DNA of 64,000 nucleotides, taken from positions 4,464,001 to 4,528,000 of the forward strand of contig NC_003197.2 in NCBI RefSeq assembly GCF_000006945.2, given 5' to 3'. The notes under the pieces are model-generated. The model searched no databases. It worked only from the letters and a program-made list of their open reading frames with translations, and was not told the DNA's origin. Positions 1-9,185 of this stretch are shown here, piece after piece (position 1 is the first letter of the stretch; each line of letters opens with the position of its first letter). The position numbers and the translations under genes were made by a program. Source of the DNA: Salmonella enterica subsp. enterica serovar Typhimurium str. LT2. GTDB taxonomy: Bacteria > Pseudomonadota > Gammaproteobacteria > Enterobacterales > Enterobacteriaceae.

Positions 1-974
1 CTTTACCTGCTTATCGCTTCTCCATCGCGCCTATGCTCGACTGGACGGACAGACATTGCCGCTATTTCCTGCGTTTGCTGTCTCGCCAGACGCAGCTCTA
101 CACCGAAATGGTGACCACGGGCGCGATTATTCACGGTAAGGGTGACTATCTGGCTTATAGCGAAGAAGAGCATCCGGTCGCTCTACAGCTTGGTGGAAGC
201 GATCCGGCTCAGCTTGCGCATTGTGCAAAGCTGGCGGAAGCGCGTGGCTACGATGAAATTAACCTCAACGTGGGGTGCCCTTCCGATCGCGTGCAAAACG
301 GTATGTTTGGCGCCTGTTTGATGGGCAATGCGCAACTGGTCGCCGATTGTGTTAAAGCCATGCGTGATGTCGTCTCGATTCCGGTGACGGTAAAAACCCG
401 CATTGGTATTGACGATCAGGACAGCTATGCGTTTCTGTGTGATTTCATCGATACGGTTTCCGGTCAGGGCGAATGCGAGATGTTTATTATCCATGCGCGC
501 AAAGCCTGGCTTTCTGGCTTAAGCCCGAAAGAAAATCGTGAGATCCCGCCGCTGGATTACCCGCGCGTCTATCAGCTAAAGCGGGATTTTCCGCACCTGA
601 CCATGTCCATTAACGGCGGCATCAAATCGCTGGAAGAGGCGAAGGAGCACCTGCGCCATATGGATGGCGTCATGGTTGGCCGCGAAGCTTATCAGAATCC
701 GGGTATACTGGCCGCGGTGGATCGGGAGATTTTTGGCGCCGATACCACCGATGCCGACCCGGTTGCGGTGGTTCGCGCGATGTATCCCTATATTGAGCGT
801 GAATTGAGCCAGGGAGCGTATCTGGGGCATATCACTCGCCATATGCTGGGGTTGTTCCAGGGCATCCCCGGCGCGCGGCAGTGGCGTCGCTATCTGAGCG
901 AAAACGCCCATAAAGCTGGCGCGGATGTTGCTGTACTGGAGCAGGCGCTAAAACTGGTGGCAGACAAGCGTTAA
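1..974 (+). CDS. dusA: tRNA-dihydrouridine(20/20a) synthase DusA, 5' end cut by window
   Basis: FMN-dependent enzyme that reduces uridine to dihydrouridine in the D-loop of tRNAs, using NADPH. The frame is already open at base 3 and reads AYRFSIAPMLDWTDR, so the true start lies before the window; the first in-window ATG (33) is internal compared with E. coli DusA. The Dus signature NVGCPSDRVQNGMFGACLMG is intact and its second cysteine is the catalytic acid. The FMN-phosphate region (SINGGIKS, GVMVGREAYQNP) and the helical C-terminal domain ending LVADKR are also complete. Near-identity to E. coli makes the call secure. It is followed by a strong terminator. Confidence 0.97.
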   Translation, partial: LPAYRFSIAPMLDWTDRHCRYFLRLLSRQTQLYTEMVTTGAIIHGKGDYLAYSEEEHPVALQLGGSDPAQLAHCAKLAEARGYDEINLNVGCPSDRVQNGMFGACLMGNAQLVADCVKAMRDVVSIPVTVKTRIGIDDQDSYAFLCDFIDTVSGQGECEMFIIHARKAWLSGLSPKENREIPPLDYPRVYQLKRDFPHLTMSINGGIKSLEEAKEHLRHMDGVMVGREAYQNPGILAAVDREIFGADTTDADPVAVVRAMYPYIERELSQGAYLGHITRHMLGLFQGIPGARQWRRYLSENAHKAGADVAVLEQALKLVADKR

Positions 975-1003
975 AAGTTCGCCAAAAATTAGTCAATCTC
1001 ACC

Positions 1004-1035
1004 ACGCCCTGTGCAGTCTTGCAGGGCGTTTTTCT
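1004..1035 (+). terminator. Rho-independent terminator after dusA
   Basis: An 8-bp GC-rich stem (ACGCCCTG at 1004-1011 with CAGGGCGT at 1022-1029) is followed by a T-run. It lies 30 bases after the dusA stop and separates dusA from pspG. Confidence 0.85.
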
Positions 1036-1056
1036 TATATATCAATAATATAAATA

Positions 1057-1073
1057 TTGGCATGATTTTTGTA
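1057..1073 (+). promoter_or_regulatory. Candidate sigma-54 (-24/-12) promoter of pspG
   Basis: TTGGCATGATTTTTGTA has the GG-N10-G(C/T) layout of a sigma-54 promoter: GG at 1059-1060 and GT at 1071-1072. It lies about 70 bases before pspG. In E. coli pspG belongs to the PspF/sigma-54 regulon, which supports the reading. The -12 element is GT rather than GC, so it is slightly off consensus. Confidence 0.65.
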
Positions 1074-1141
1074 AGGGCTTACCTGACCAGACCCGGTAAG
1101 CGCCGTGCCGCCGGGCAATGCCATTTTTATGGGGAGCGACT

Positions 1142-1384
1142 ATGCTGGAACTACTTTTTGTGCTTGGCTTTTTTCTGATGTTAATGGTGACGGGCGTCTC
1201 CTTGCTGGGCATTCTGGCCGCGCTGGTTGTAGCGACTGCCGTCATGTTCCTGGGCGGAATGTTCGCCCTGATGATCAAGCTGTTACCGTGGCTACTGCTG
1301 GCGGTGGCTGTGGTGTGGGTGATCAAAGCAGTAAAAACGCCAAAAATCCCACAGTATCAGCGCAATAACCGTCGGTTTTACTAA
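1142..1384 (+). CDS. pspG: Phage shock protein G, small inner-membrane protein
   Basis: An 80-residue, almost wholly hydrophobic protein with two or three membrane segments (about residues 2-27, 30-45 and 48-65) and a basic tail (KTPKIPQYQRNNRRFY). It matches E. coli PspG along its length. PspG is an effector of the phage-shock response, which helps maintain the proton-motive force when the inner membrane is stressed. The start at 1142 follows a GGGGAG ribosome-binding site; an in-frame ATG at 1118 would add eight residues absent from E. coli PspG and has no good site. A sigma-54-like promoter precedes it. Confidence 0.93.
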   Translation: MLELLFVLGFFLMLMVTGVSLLGILAALVVATAVMFLGGMFALMIKLLPWLLLAVAVVWVIKAVKTPKIPQYQRNNRRFY

Positions 1385-1507
1385 GGTATTGAGCGGTTCG
1401 TCACAACCTGGAACTTTGCCCTCACAAGCAAATAGGAATCGATTATTAAATCTGTCATGATTGCGCAGGTAACGAATTCATCGCGCTGTACCCTACATAC
1501 AGCCGAA

Positions 1508-1549
1508 CAAAAAAAGAAAGGGCTTCCCGGGTGGAAGCCCAATTTCTTT
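1508..1549. terminator. Bidirectional terminator between pspG and qor
   Basis: An 8-bp stem GGGCTTCC/GGAAGCCC (1520-1527 and 1533-1540) is flanked by an A-rich run on the left and AATTTCTTT on the right. It can stop pspG (+) and qor (-), which converge here. Confidence 0.85.
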
Positions 1550-1558
1550 GCAGAGCTA

Positions 1559-2542
1559 TTACGGAATCAGCAGGCTTGAGCCCTGTGTGGCCCGGCTTTC
1601 CAGCACTTCATGCGCGCGACGGGCATCTTTTAACGCATAGCGTTGATTTTCAGCCACATCGACTTTAATCACGCCGCTGGCGATCAATGAGAACAATTCA
1701 TTGCTGGCTTCGGTCAGTTCTTCACGTGTCGTAATATACCCCTGTAGTGAAGGTCGCGTGGCATACAGGGAACCTTTCTGATTCAGAATACCTAAATTCA
1801 CGCCGGTGACGGGGCCGGACGCATTGCCGAAACTGACCATCAGTCCCCGACGTTGCAGGCAGTCCAGTGAGGCCTCCCAGGTATCTTTCCCCACGGAGTC
1901 ATAGACCACGCGGACTTTTTTGCCGCCGGTGATCTCTTTTACCCGTTCGACAATGCTCTCCTCACGGTAATTAATTACCTGCCAGGCACCGGCGTCCAGC
2001 GCCCGCTGCGCTTTTTGCGCGCTACCGACGGTACCGATAAGCTTCGCGCCCAGCGCTTTTGCCCATTGGCAGGCGATCAGACCGACGCCGCCCGCAGCGG
2101 CATGAAACAGGAAGGGTTCGTCGGGTTTCACTTCATAGGTTTTGCGCAACAGGTAAAAAACGGTCAATCCCTTGAGAAAAGAGGCTGCCGCCTGTTCGAA
2201 AGAAATGGCGTCAGGCAAAATCGCGGCTTTATCTGCGGTGACGTTATGGACGGAACTGTAAGCGCCGAGCGTTGACTGCGCGTAGACGACGCGATCGCCG
2301 ACGCGAATGTGCTCCACGCCGTTGCCGACTTTACTGACCACACCCGCAGCTTCGGTTCCCAGGCCCGCAGGCAACGACGGGGGCGGATAGAGTCCGCTAC
2401 GGATATAGGTGTCGATGAAGTTGATACCAATGGCTTTGTTCTCAACCTGGATTTCGTGTTCCGCCGGTTCCGCTGGCGTAAACTCCACGGTCTGAAGCAC
2501 TTCCGGACCACCATGCTTGTGAAATTCAATACGCGTTGCCAT
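1559..2542 (-). CDS. qor: NADPH:quinone oxidoreductase Qor (zeta-crystallin family)
   Basis: A 327-residue medium-chain dehydrogenase/reductase without the catalytic zinc, giving NADPH-dependent reduction of quinones. An N-terminal GroES-like domain (about residues 1-120) is followed by a Rossmann domain with the nucleotide loop HAAAGGVGLIACQWAK. The start is the ATG at 2542 (MATRIEFHKHGGPEVLQ), the same as E. coli and preceded by GGAGG; the open frame runs 30 codons further upstream, into the qor-dnaB gap and the first dnaB codons. It is divergent from dnaB with only 64 bases between the starts, so the two promoters must overlap or face each other. Confidence 0.96.
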   Translation of the reverse strand: MATRIEFHKHGGPEVLQTVEFTPAEPAEHEIQVENKAIGINFIDTYIRSGLYPPPSLPAGLGTEAAGVVSKVGNGVEHIRVGDRVVYAQSTLGAYSSVHNVTADKAAILPDAISFEQAAASFLKGLTVFYLLRKTYEVKPDEPFLFHAAAGGVGLIACQWAKALGAKLIGTVGSAQKAQRALDAGAWQVINYREESIVERVKEITGGKKVRVVYDSVGKDTWEASLDCLQRRGLMVSFGNASGPVTGVNLGILNQKGSLYATRPSLQGYITTREELTEASNELFSLIASGVIKVDVAENQRYALKDARRAHEVLESRATQGSSLLIP

Positions 2543-2606
2543 GCTTCCTCCAAAAGAAATGTGGTAATCTTTCGACCCAATCACTATCTCGGTAACTCCA
2601 TTCACT

Positions 2607-4022
2607 ATGGCAGGAAATAAACCCTTCAACAAACCACAGACTGATGCCCGCGACCGCGATCCGCAGGTTGCCGGGATAAAAGTGCCGCCGCACTCGATTG
2701 AAGCGGAACAGTCGGTGTTGGGCGGTTTAATGCTGGATAACGAGCGCTGGGACGATGTGGCCGAGCGCGTGGTGGCGGAAGATTTCTATACCCGCCCGCA
2801 TCGCCATATCTTTACGGAGATGGGGCGCTTGCAGGAAAGCGGCAGTCCTATCGACCTGATTACGCTCGCGGAATCGCTGGAGCGGCAGGGCCAACTGGAC
2901 AGCGTCGGCGGTTTCGCCTATCTGGCGGAGCTGTCTAAAAACACGCCAAGCGCGGCGAATATCAGTGCTTATGCGGACATTGTGCGCGAACGCGCCGTGG
3001 TCCGCGATATGATCGCGGTGGCGCATGAAATTGCGGACGCCGGTTACGATCCACAGGGGCGCAATAGCGACGAACTGCTGGATCTGGCGGAGTCGCGCGT
3101 CTTCCAGATCGCGGAAAACCGGGCCAACAAAGACGAAGGTCCGAAAAGCATCGACCAGATTCTCGACGCCACCGTGGCGCGTATTGAGCAGTTGTTCCAG
3201 CAACCGCACGATGGCGTTACAGGCGTGGATACCGGCTATCAGGATCTCAATAAAAAGACGGCAGGGTTACAGCGTTCGGATTTGATTATCGTCGCGGCGC
3301 GTCCCTCCATGGGTAAAACCACTTTTGCGATGAACCTCTGCGAAAATGCGGCGATGTTGCAAGATAAGCCGGTACTGATCTTTAGTCTGGAGATGCCCGG
3401 CGAACAGATCATGATGCGTATGCTGGCCTCGCTGTCCCGCGTCGATCAGACACGTATTCGTACCGGTCAACTTGATGATGAAGACTGGGCGCGAATCTCC
3501 GGCACGATGGGCATTCTGCTGGAGAAACGCAATATGTATATTGACGACTCCTCAGGTCTTACGCCGACAGAAGTCCGTTCGCGCGCGCGGCGTATTTTCC
3601 GCGAACATGGCGGGTTAAGTCTGATTATGATCGACTACCTGCAATTGATGCGTGTGCCGTCGCTTTCTGATAACCGTACTCTGGAAATCGCCGAAATTTC
3701 TCGCTCGTTGAAAGCGCTGGCGAAGGAACTCCAGGTGCCGGTCGTGGCGCTATCGCAGCTTAACCGCTCCCTGGAACAACGCGCGGATAAACGTCCGGTG
3801 AACTCCGACCTGCGTGAATCCGGCTCTATTGAACAGGATGCCGACTTAATTATGTTTATCTACCGTGATGAGGTTTATCACGAGAACAGCGACTTAAAAG
3901 GCATTGCTGAAATTATTATTGGTAAGCAACGTAACGGTCCTATCGGTACGGTTCGTCTGACGTTCAATGGTCAGTGGTCGCGCTTCGATAACTATGCGGG
4001 ACCGCAATACGATGATGAGTAA
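2607..4022 (+). CDS. dnaB: Replicative DNA helicase DnaB
   Basis: A 471-residue hexameric 5'-3' helicase that unwinds the replication fork. The N-terminal DnaG-interacting domain occupies about residues 25-170. A linker leads to a RecA-like ATPase domain with Walker A ARPSMGKTT, the Walker B region LIMIDYLQLM and a DNA-binding/sensor segment around ELQVPVVALSQLNRSLEQR. Length and sequence match E. coli DnaB. No intein or frameshift is visible. The start at 2607 gives MAGNKPFNK; the ribosome-binding site is weak. It is followed at 31 bases by alr. Confidence 0.99.
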   Translation: MAGNKPFNKPQTDARDRDPQVAGIKVPPHSIEAEQSVLGGLMLDNERWDDVAERVVAEDFYTRPHRHIFTEMGRLQESGSPIDLITLAESLERQGQLDSVGGFAYLAELSKNTPSAANISAYADIVRERAVVRDMIAVAHEIADAGYDPQGRNSDELLDLAESRVFQIAENRANKDEGPKSIDQILDATVARIEQLFQQPHDGVTGVDTGYQDLNKKTAGLQRSDLIIVAARPSMGKTTFAMNLCENAAMLQDKPVLIFSLEMPGEQIMMRMLASLSRVDQTRIRTGQLDDEDWARISGTMGILLEKRNMYIDDSSGLTPTEVRSRARRIFREHGGLSLIMIDYLQLMRVPSLSDNRTLEIAEISRSLKALAKELQVPVVALSQLNRSLEQRADKRPVNSDLRESGSIEQDADLIMFIYRDEVYHENSDLKGIAEIIIGKQRNGPIGTVRLTFNGQWSRFDNYAGPQYDDE

Positions 4023-4053
4023 CTCTCCGTCATTCTTTTAACAAGGAATTCAA

Positions 4054-5133
4054 ATGCAAGCGGCAACAGTCGTCATTAACCGCCGCGCTCTGCGACACAA
4101 CCTGCAACGTCTGCGTGAACTGGCGCCTGCCAGTAAGCTGGTTGCGGTGGTGAAAGCGAACGCTTATGGACACGGTCTTCTGGAGACCGCGCGAACGCTC
4201 CCTGATGCTGACGCTTTTGGCGTGGCGCGTCTTGAAGAGGCTCTACGTCTGCGAGCGGGCGGGATCACGCAGCCAATCCTGCTGCTGGAGGGTTTTTTCG
4301 ACGCCGCCGATTTGCCGACCATTTCCGCGCAATGTCTGCATACCGCCGTACATAATCAAGAGCAGCTTGCCGCCCTGGAGGCGGTGGAGCTGGCGGAGCC
4401 GGTAACGGTCTGGATGAAGCTGGATACCGGTATGCATCGTCTCGGCGTGCGTCCCGAAGAGGCGGAGGCGTTCTACCAGCGTCTGACGCACTGTAAAAAT
4501 GTACGCCAGCCGGTGAATATCGTCAGCCATTTTGCCCGTGCGGATGAGCCGGAATGCGGCGCTACCGAACATCAGCTCGACATTTTTAATGCCTTCTGTC
4601 AGGGTAAACCCGGTCAGCGCTCTATTGCCGCGTCTGGCGGTATCCTGCTGTGGCCGCAGTCTCACTTTGACTGGGCGCGTCCGGGCATCATTTTGTATGG
4701 CGTATCGCCGCTGGAGCACAAACCCTGGGGGCCGGATTTTGGTTTTCAGCCGGTGATGTCCTTAACCTCCAGTTTGATCGCGGTGCGTGACCACAAAGCG
4801 GGCGAACCGGTGGGCTACGGCGGGACATGGGTGAGTGAGCGCGACACGCGCCTGGGCGTGGTGGCGATGGGTTATGGCGATGGCTACCCACGAGCGGCGC
4901 CTTCCGGTACGCCAGTACTGGTCAATGGTCGTGAAGTTCCGATTGTCGGGCGGGTGGCGATGGATATGATTTGCGTAGATTTGGGGCCAAACGCGCAGGA
5001 TAACGCGGGCGATCCGGTGGTCTTATGGGGTGAAGGTCTGCCGGTTGAACGTATCGCTGAAATGACAAAAGTAAGTGCTTACGAACTTATCACGCGCCTG
5101 ACCTCAAGGGTGGCGATGAAGTATATTGATTAA
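4054..5133 (+). CDS. alr: Alanine racemase, biosynthetic
   Basis: A PLP enzyme that interconverts L- and D-alanine and supplies D-Ala for peptidoglycan. It has 359 residues. The PLP-binding lysine is K34 in AVVKANAYGHG, and the second catalytic base is the Tyr in VAMGYGDGYPRAAP about 220 residues later. The start at 4054 follows an AAGGA ribosome-binding site. The position after dnaB and before tyrB is the same as in E. coli and identifies it as alr rather than the catabolic paralogue dadX. A REP pair follows directly. Confidence 0.97.
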   Translation: MQAATVVINRRALRHNLQRLRELAPASKLVAVVKANAYGHGLLETARTLPDADAFGVARLEEALRLRAGGITQPILLLEGFFDAADLPTISAQCLHTAVHNQEQLAALEAVELAEPVTVWMKLDTGMHRLGVRPEEAEAFYQRLTHCKNVRQPVNIVSHFARADEPECGATEHQLDIFNAFCQGKPGQRSIAASGGILLWPQSHFDWARPGIILYGVSPLEHKPWGPDFGFQPVMSLTSSLIAVRDHKAGEPVGYGGTWVSERDTRLGVVAMGYGDGYPRAAPSGTPVLVNGREVPIVGRVAMDMICVDLGPNAQDNAGDPVVLWGEGLPVERIAEMTKVSAYELITRLTSRVAMKYID

Positions 5134-5144
5134 ATACGCGGCGG

Positions 5145-5226
5145 GCCGGGTGGCGCTTGCGCTTATCCGGCTTGTATCGCGCATTGGCTGTAGGCCGGAT
5201 AAGACGTTCACGCCGTCATCCGGTAA
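5145..5226. repeat. REP/BIME element (two REP units) between alr and tyrB
   Basis: Two oppositely oriented REP units. Unit 1 (5145-5171) has GCCGGGTGGCG...CTTATCCGGC. Unit 2 (5190-5226) has GTAGGCCGGATAA...CGCCGTCATCCGGTAA. These are the enterobacterial palindromic units with the usual head-to-tail inverted pairing. Confidence 0.9.
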
Positions 5227-5318
5227 TATGCGCATCCACCACAACATCCTCTCGATCTTCTCGTCCTTCCGGTTTATTGTGTTATTTCCTGCCCTCTGTA
5301 AACCTGGAGAACCATCGC

Positions 5319-6512
5319 GTGTTTCAAAAAGTTGACGCCTATGCCGGCGATCCGATTCTTTCACTGATGGAGCGTTTTAAAGACGACTCCCGTCACGACA
5401 AAGTGAATCTGAGCATTGGCCTGTATTACAACGAAGACGGGATTATCCCACAGCTTAAAACGGTGGCCGAAGCCGAAGCCCGGCTTAACGCGCAGCCGCA
5501 TGGCGCTTCGCTGTACCTGCCGATGGAAGGACTCAATACTTATCGCCATACTATCGCGCCTTTGCTCTTTGGCGCCGATCACCCGGTTCTTCAGCAACAG
5601 CGCGTGGCCACTATCCAGACATTAGGCGGCTCCGGCGCGCTGAAAGTAGGCGCGGATTTCCTGAAGCGTTATTTCCCCGACGCAGGCGTATGGGTGAGCG
5701 ACCCCACCTGGGAAAACCATATTGCGATATTTGCCGGGGCAGGATTCGAAGTGAGTACTTACCCCTGGTATGACGACGCGACTAACGGCATCCGTTTTAA
5801 CGATCTGCTGGCCACGCTGAATACGTTACCTGCGCGCAGTATCGTGTTGCTGCACCCCTGTTGTCACAACCCGACCGGGGCGGATTTAACGCCTTCGCAA
5901 TGGGATGCGGTGATTGAAATAGTGAAAGCGCGCGATCTGATTCCGTTTCTTGATATTGCCTATCAGGGGTTTGGCGCAGGCATGGACGATGATGCGTACG
6001 TTATTCGCGCCATTGCCAGCGCTGGGTTACCTGCGTTAGTCAGTAATTCTTTTTCGAAGATTTTCTCGCTGTACGGCGAGCGCGTCGGCGGCCTGTCCGT
6101 GGTGTGTGAAGATGCTGAAATCGCCGCGCGGGTTCTGGGACAGCTAAAAGCGACGGTGCGCCGAATTTACTCCAGTCCGCCGTGTTTCGGCGCTCAGGTG
6201 GTCGCTACGGTCCTGGGCGATGAGGCGTTAAAAGCGGGCTGGCTGGCGGAAGTCGACGCGATGCGTAACCGCATTATATCGATGCGCCAGACGCTGGTGA
6301 AGGAGCTGAAGGCGGAGATGCCTGACCGCAACTTTGATTACTTGTTACAGCAGCGCGGTATGTTCAGCTATACCGGGTTAAGCGAGGAGCAGGTCGATCG
6401 GTTGCGCGATGAGTTTGGCGTTTACCTGATTGCCAGTGGCCGCATGTGTGTCGCCGGGCTTAATGCTTCAAATGTACACCGCGTGGCGAAGGCATTTGCC
6501 GCTGTCATGTAA
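5319..6512 (+). CDS. tyrB: Aromatic-amino-acid aminotransferase TyrB
   Basis: A PLP class-I aminotransferase for the last step of tyrosine and phenylalanine synthesis, also active on leucine and aspartate. The start is a GTG at 5319 (reads [12 protein letters not shown]) preceded by CTGGAGA. This gives 397 residues, exactly the E. coli length; an upstream in-frame ATG at 5157 lies inside the REP region and is not credible. The PLP lysine is in [17 protein letters not shown], and the substrate-carboxylate Arg is in [12 protein letters not shown] long inverted repeat follows the stop. Confidence 0.96.
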
Positions 6513-6515
6513 TAT

Positions 6516-6552
6516 TCAGGCCGGACGGCGATAACAGTGCCCTCCGGCCTGA
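6516..6552. repeat. REP-like inverted repeat after tyrB
   Basis: Perfect 10-bp arms TCAGGCCGGA/TCCGGCCTGA (6516-6525 and 6543-6552) surround a 17-base loop. It begins three bases after the tyrB stop and has no T-run. It is a single REP-type stem that may act as a transcript 3' end or mRNA stabiliser. Confidence 0.7.
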
Positions 6553-6698
6553 CAATAGCTGTTGTGATCATCCTCTTTTTTCGTAACAAAACCGCAGATA
6601 ATCCTTCCTTTTGACCGTTACTGGCGTTATGGTCAGATAGTTTTTTGAGCAAAGACTCATCTTAATAATTATAATATTTTGAATTTTAAGGGAAAACC

Positions 6699-7412
6699 AT
6701 GAAAAAAATAACCCTGGCGCTGAGTGCCGTCTGTTTGTTGTTTACGCTAAACCATTCCGCGAATGCGTTAGTATCTTCCCCTTCGACGCTCAATCCGGGC
6801 ACTAATGTTGCAAAACTCGCGGAACAAGCGCCTGTCCATTGGGTCTCTGTCGCCCAGATTGAAAACAGCCTCACCGGACGCCCGCCGATGGCGGTCGGCT
6901 TTGATATTGACGACACCGTGTTATTTTCCAGCCCCGGATTCTGGCGCGGAAAGAAAACCTACTCCCCGGACAGCGACGATTATCTGAAAAATCCGGCCTT
7001 TTGGGAAAAAATGAACAACGGCTGGGATGAGTTCAGTATTCCAAAAGAAGTGGCCCGACAGCTCATTGATATGCATGTTCGCCGTGGCGACAGTATTTAC
7101 TTTGTCACTGGTCGTAGTCAGACGAAAACGGAAACCGTGTCGAAAACGCTGGCGGATAACTTCCATATTCCGGCGGCGAATATGAATCCGGTGATTTTCG
7201 CCGGCGATAAACCGGAACAAAATACGAAAGTACAGTGGCTGCAGGAGAAGAACATGCGTATCTTCTACGGCGATTCGGATAACGATATTACCGCGGCCCG
7301 TGATTGTGGTATCCGCGGTATTCGCATCCTGCGCGCGGCTAACTCCACCTACAAACCGCTGCCGCAGGCAGGAGCGTTTGGCGAGGAAGTCATTGTCAAC
7401 TCGGAGTACTAA
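6699..7412 (+). CDS. aphA: Class B acid phosphatase AphA, periplasmic
   Basis: A 237-residue secreted HAD-superfamily phosphatase that removes phosphate from nucleotides and small organic phosphates in the periplasm. A signal peptide is clear ([23 protein letters not shown]). The nucleophile motif is FDIDDT, the threonine motif is FVTGRS, and the metal-binding motif is [10 protein letters not shown]. Length and sequence match E. coli AphA. The start follows an AAGGG site. It is monocistronic, with its own terminator. Confidence 0.97.
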
Positions 7413-7417
7413 AAATC

Positions 7418-7444
7418 AGGAGAGCGACAGGCTCTCCTTTTTTG
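7418..7444 (+). terminator. Rho-independent terminator after aphA
   Basis: The stem AGGAGAGC/GCTCTCCT (7418-7425 and 7431-7438) runs into six T residues, six bases after the aphA stop. Confidence 0.92.
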
Positions 7445-7540
7445 CATGATTTTTGCACAAACTTGCCCCGCTGGCTTTTACCTTTTCCAGACTTGCTGCA
7501 CACTATTCAGGAGACGTTTGTTTTTAGGAAGGAGCAGCCT

Positions 7541-7957
7541 ATGTGGTATCAGCGCACCATTACACTGAGCGAGAAGCCGCGCGGGTTTCATCTGATAACA
7601 GATGAAATTACCGATAAATTGTCTGGCTTACCGCCTGTCGAAACGGGTTTGCTGCATCTGTTGTTGCTACATACCTCGGCCTCGCTGACGTTAAACGAAA
7701 ACTGCGATCCCACCGTGCGCGCTGATATGGAGCGCCATTTCCTGAAAACCGTTCCCGATAATGCGGCGTATGAACATGATTACGAAGGCGCGGATGACAT
7801 GCCTTCGCATATTAAGTCGTCAGTATTGGGCGTCTCGTTGCTGCTGCCTGTACGCCAGGGGCGTTTACAGTTAGGAACATGGCAAGGTATCTGGTTGGGA
7901 GAGCACCGTATTCACGGCGGTCCACGTAAAATCATCGCGACACTACAAGGGGAATGA
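7541..7957 (+). CDS. yjbQ: YjbQ family protein (UPF0047)
   Basis: A 138-residue protein of the widespread YjbQ/UPF0047 family. E. coli YjbQ has reported weak thiamin-phosphate synthase activity, but its true role is unsettled. Conserved family blocks are visible: [36 protein letters not shown] and [12 protein letters not shown], whose His residues form the family's metal-like pocket. The start at 7541 (MWYQRT) follows AAGGAG at 7529 and matches E. coli; the frame is open further upstream. It overlaps or abuts yjbR, so the two are probably co-translated. Confidence 0.94.
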
Positions 7958-7959
7958 TA

Positions 7960-8316
7960 ATGACCATTTCGGAATTACTGCAATACTGCATGGCAAAACC
8001 TGGCGCAGAGCAGAGCGTCCACAGCGACTGGAAAGCGACGCAAATTAAAGTGGAAGATGTACTTTTCGCGATGGTAAAAGAAGTTGAAGGACGCCCGGCA
8101 GCCTCTCTCAAAACCAGCCCGGAACTGGCAGAGTTGTTACGTCAGCAGCACAGCGATGTACGACCGAGTCGGCACCTTAATAAAGCGCACTGGAGCACGG
8201 TCTATCTGGACGGCTCGCTGCCGGATTCACAACTCTATTATCTGGTCGATGCCTCTTATCAACAGGCGGTAAATGCGCTGTCGGAAGATAAACGCAAGCA
8301 GTTGCCGCAGTCCTGA
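7960..8316 (+). CDS. yjbR: MmcQ/YjbR family protein
   Basis: A 118-residue member of the MmcQ/YjbR family, with a double-wing fold resembling CyaY. DNA binding has been proposed for the family but its function is unknown. I chose ATG 7960 (MTISELLQYC) over the ATG at 7954, which overlaps the yjbQ stop, because it has better spacing from AAGGGG and gives the E. coli length. The family segment RPSRHLNKAHWSTVYLDGSLPD is intact. Its stop is immediately adjacent to the stop of the convergent gene on the minus strand, with no base between, so there is no room for a terminator. Confidence 0.92.
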   Translation: MTISELLQYCMAKPGAEQSVHSDWKATQIKVEDVLFAMVKEVEGRPAASLKTSPELAELLRQQHSDVRPSRHLNKAHWSTVYLDGSLPDSQLYYLVDASYQQAVNALSEDKRKQLPQS

Positions 8317-8655
8317 TTATAGCGCGCCGACCAACAACGCCAGGGCGATATCAATGAGGCGGATGACCGTAGACCGGATACGGCTGCCGAGGGCGATTTG
8401 CGCATTATTGGCGCGTAGCCTGGCGAGGTCCCGCTGTCCTTCCAGCAGAATAATCATATCGTCGTCGTCCAGCCAGCCGCGAGCATGTTCCTGAAGCGCG
8501 CGGGCGATAAACGCGGCGGACTCGCGGATAGCGTCGTCGCTGTCTTCTCTTGCCTGCTTATACGTCTGGATAAACTCGGCAATCGCCGAGGACGCTACAG
8601 GGTGTTCGGCCTGGGCGGTGGTTATCAGGTAATGTATTTCGTTAATAGACGCCAT
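8317..8655 (-). CDS. Hypothetical protein, second gene of a lipoprotein unit
   Basis: I do not recognise a family. It has about 112 residues: mainly helical and charged (residues 10-60), an acidic patch WLDDDDMIILLEGQRD, and a hydrophobic C-terminal helix (VIRLIDIALALLVGAL) that could be a membrane tail anchor. The second ATG at 8655 is preferred because GGGAG abuts the first ATG (8661) without spacing. It overlaps the 3' end of the upstream lipoprotein gene, so the two are likely translationally coupled. I know of no E. coli K-12 counterpart at this site. Confidence 0.72.
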   Translation of the reverse strand: MASINEIHYLITTAQAEHPVASSAIAEFIQTYKQAREDSDDAIRESAAFIARALQEHARGWLDDDDMIILLEGQRDLARLRANNAQIALGSRIRSTVIRLIDIALALLVGAL

Positions 8656-9085
8656 TTTCATCTCCCTGAGTGCAGCGGGCGCCCCAATGCAGACACTCGC
8701 CCTGTATGGCTAATTTCCAGACCTGATTATTTTGCTGTTGGTATCTCTCAGCCTGGATGTAAGTAAGTGGTTGCTTACGTCGCATAACCCGCGCATAAAG
8801 ACGCAAATAGTGATTTTTCAGCAGCGCCAGATTATCGAGACGGTGTTTATCCCCACCTTGACGGGCGACCCGCTCAGCCTGAAAAAATATCTGGCGGATA
8901 TCGCGGTCATCCTTGAGCAGTGTCTCTTTTTGCCACGGTATTCGCGCCGCGTCCTGCAGGAAGCGGGTTGAGCGCGCTTGTAATAGCGTTAGTTGTTGAA
9001 AAGCCACGGCGCTAAAGCGGTCAGGCAGCGTACAGGCGGATAAAAACAGGCACAGCAGTAGTGTGATTGCGTAGGGCAACTTCAT
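8642..9085 (-). CDS. Putative lipoprotein of unknown function
   Basis: About 147 residues. An N-terminal lipoprotein signal is clear: MKLPYAITLLLCLFLSAC with the lipobox LSAC, so the cysteine would be lipidated and the protein anchored at a membrane facing the periplasm. The remainder is a helical, Arg/Gln-rich domain (QLTLLQARSTRFLQDAARI, YIQAERYQQQNNQVWKLAIQG) with a Cys pair near the C-terminus (GECLHWGARCTQG) that could form a disulfide. The start at 9085 is preceded by GGAAAAC; an ATG at 9097 is possible. It is first in a two-gene unit with the hypothetical gene at 8317-8655. Confidence 0.8.
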   Translation of the reverse strand: MKLPYAITLLLCLFLSACTLPDRFSAVAFQQLTLLQARSTRFLQDAARIPWQKETLLKDDRDIRQIFFQAERVARQGGDKHRLDNLALLKNHYLRLYARVMRRKQPLTYIQAERYQQQNNQVWKLAIQGECLHWGARCTQGDENGVY

Positions 9086-9185
9086 GGTGTTTTCCATAAC
9101 AGACCGTTTGCGCTATCACATGTCAGAGCGAGGCGGCACGCAAATCACAAATGCTCAACACGGATACAATGAGGTGGGATGAGGA

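Noticed and set aside
6516..6552. Standard Rho-independent terminator after tyrB
   Set aside because: The stem is perfect but no T-run follows, so I list it as a REP-like repeat.
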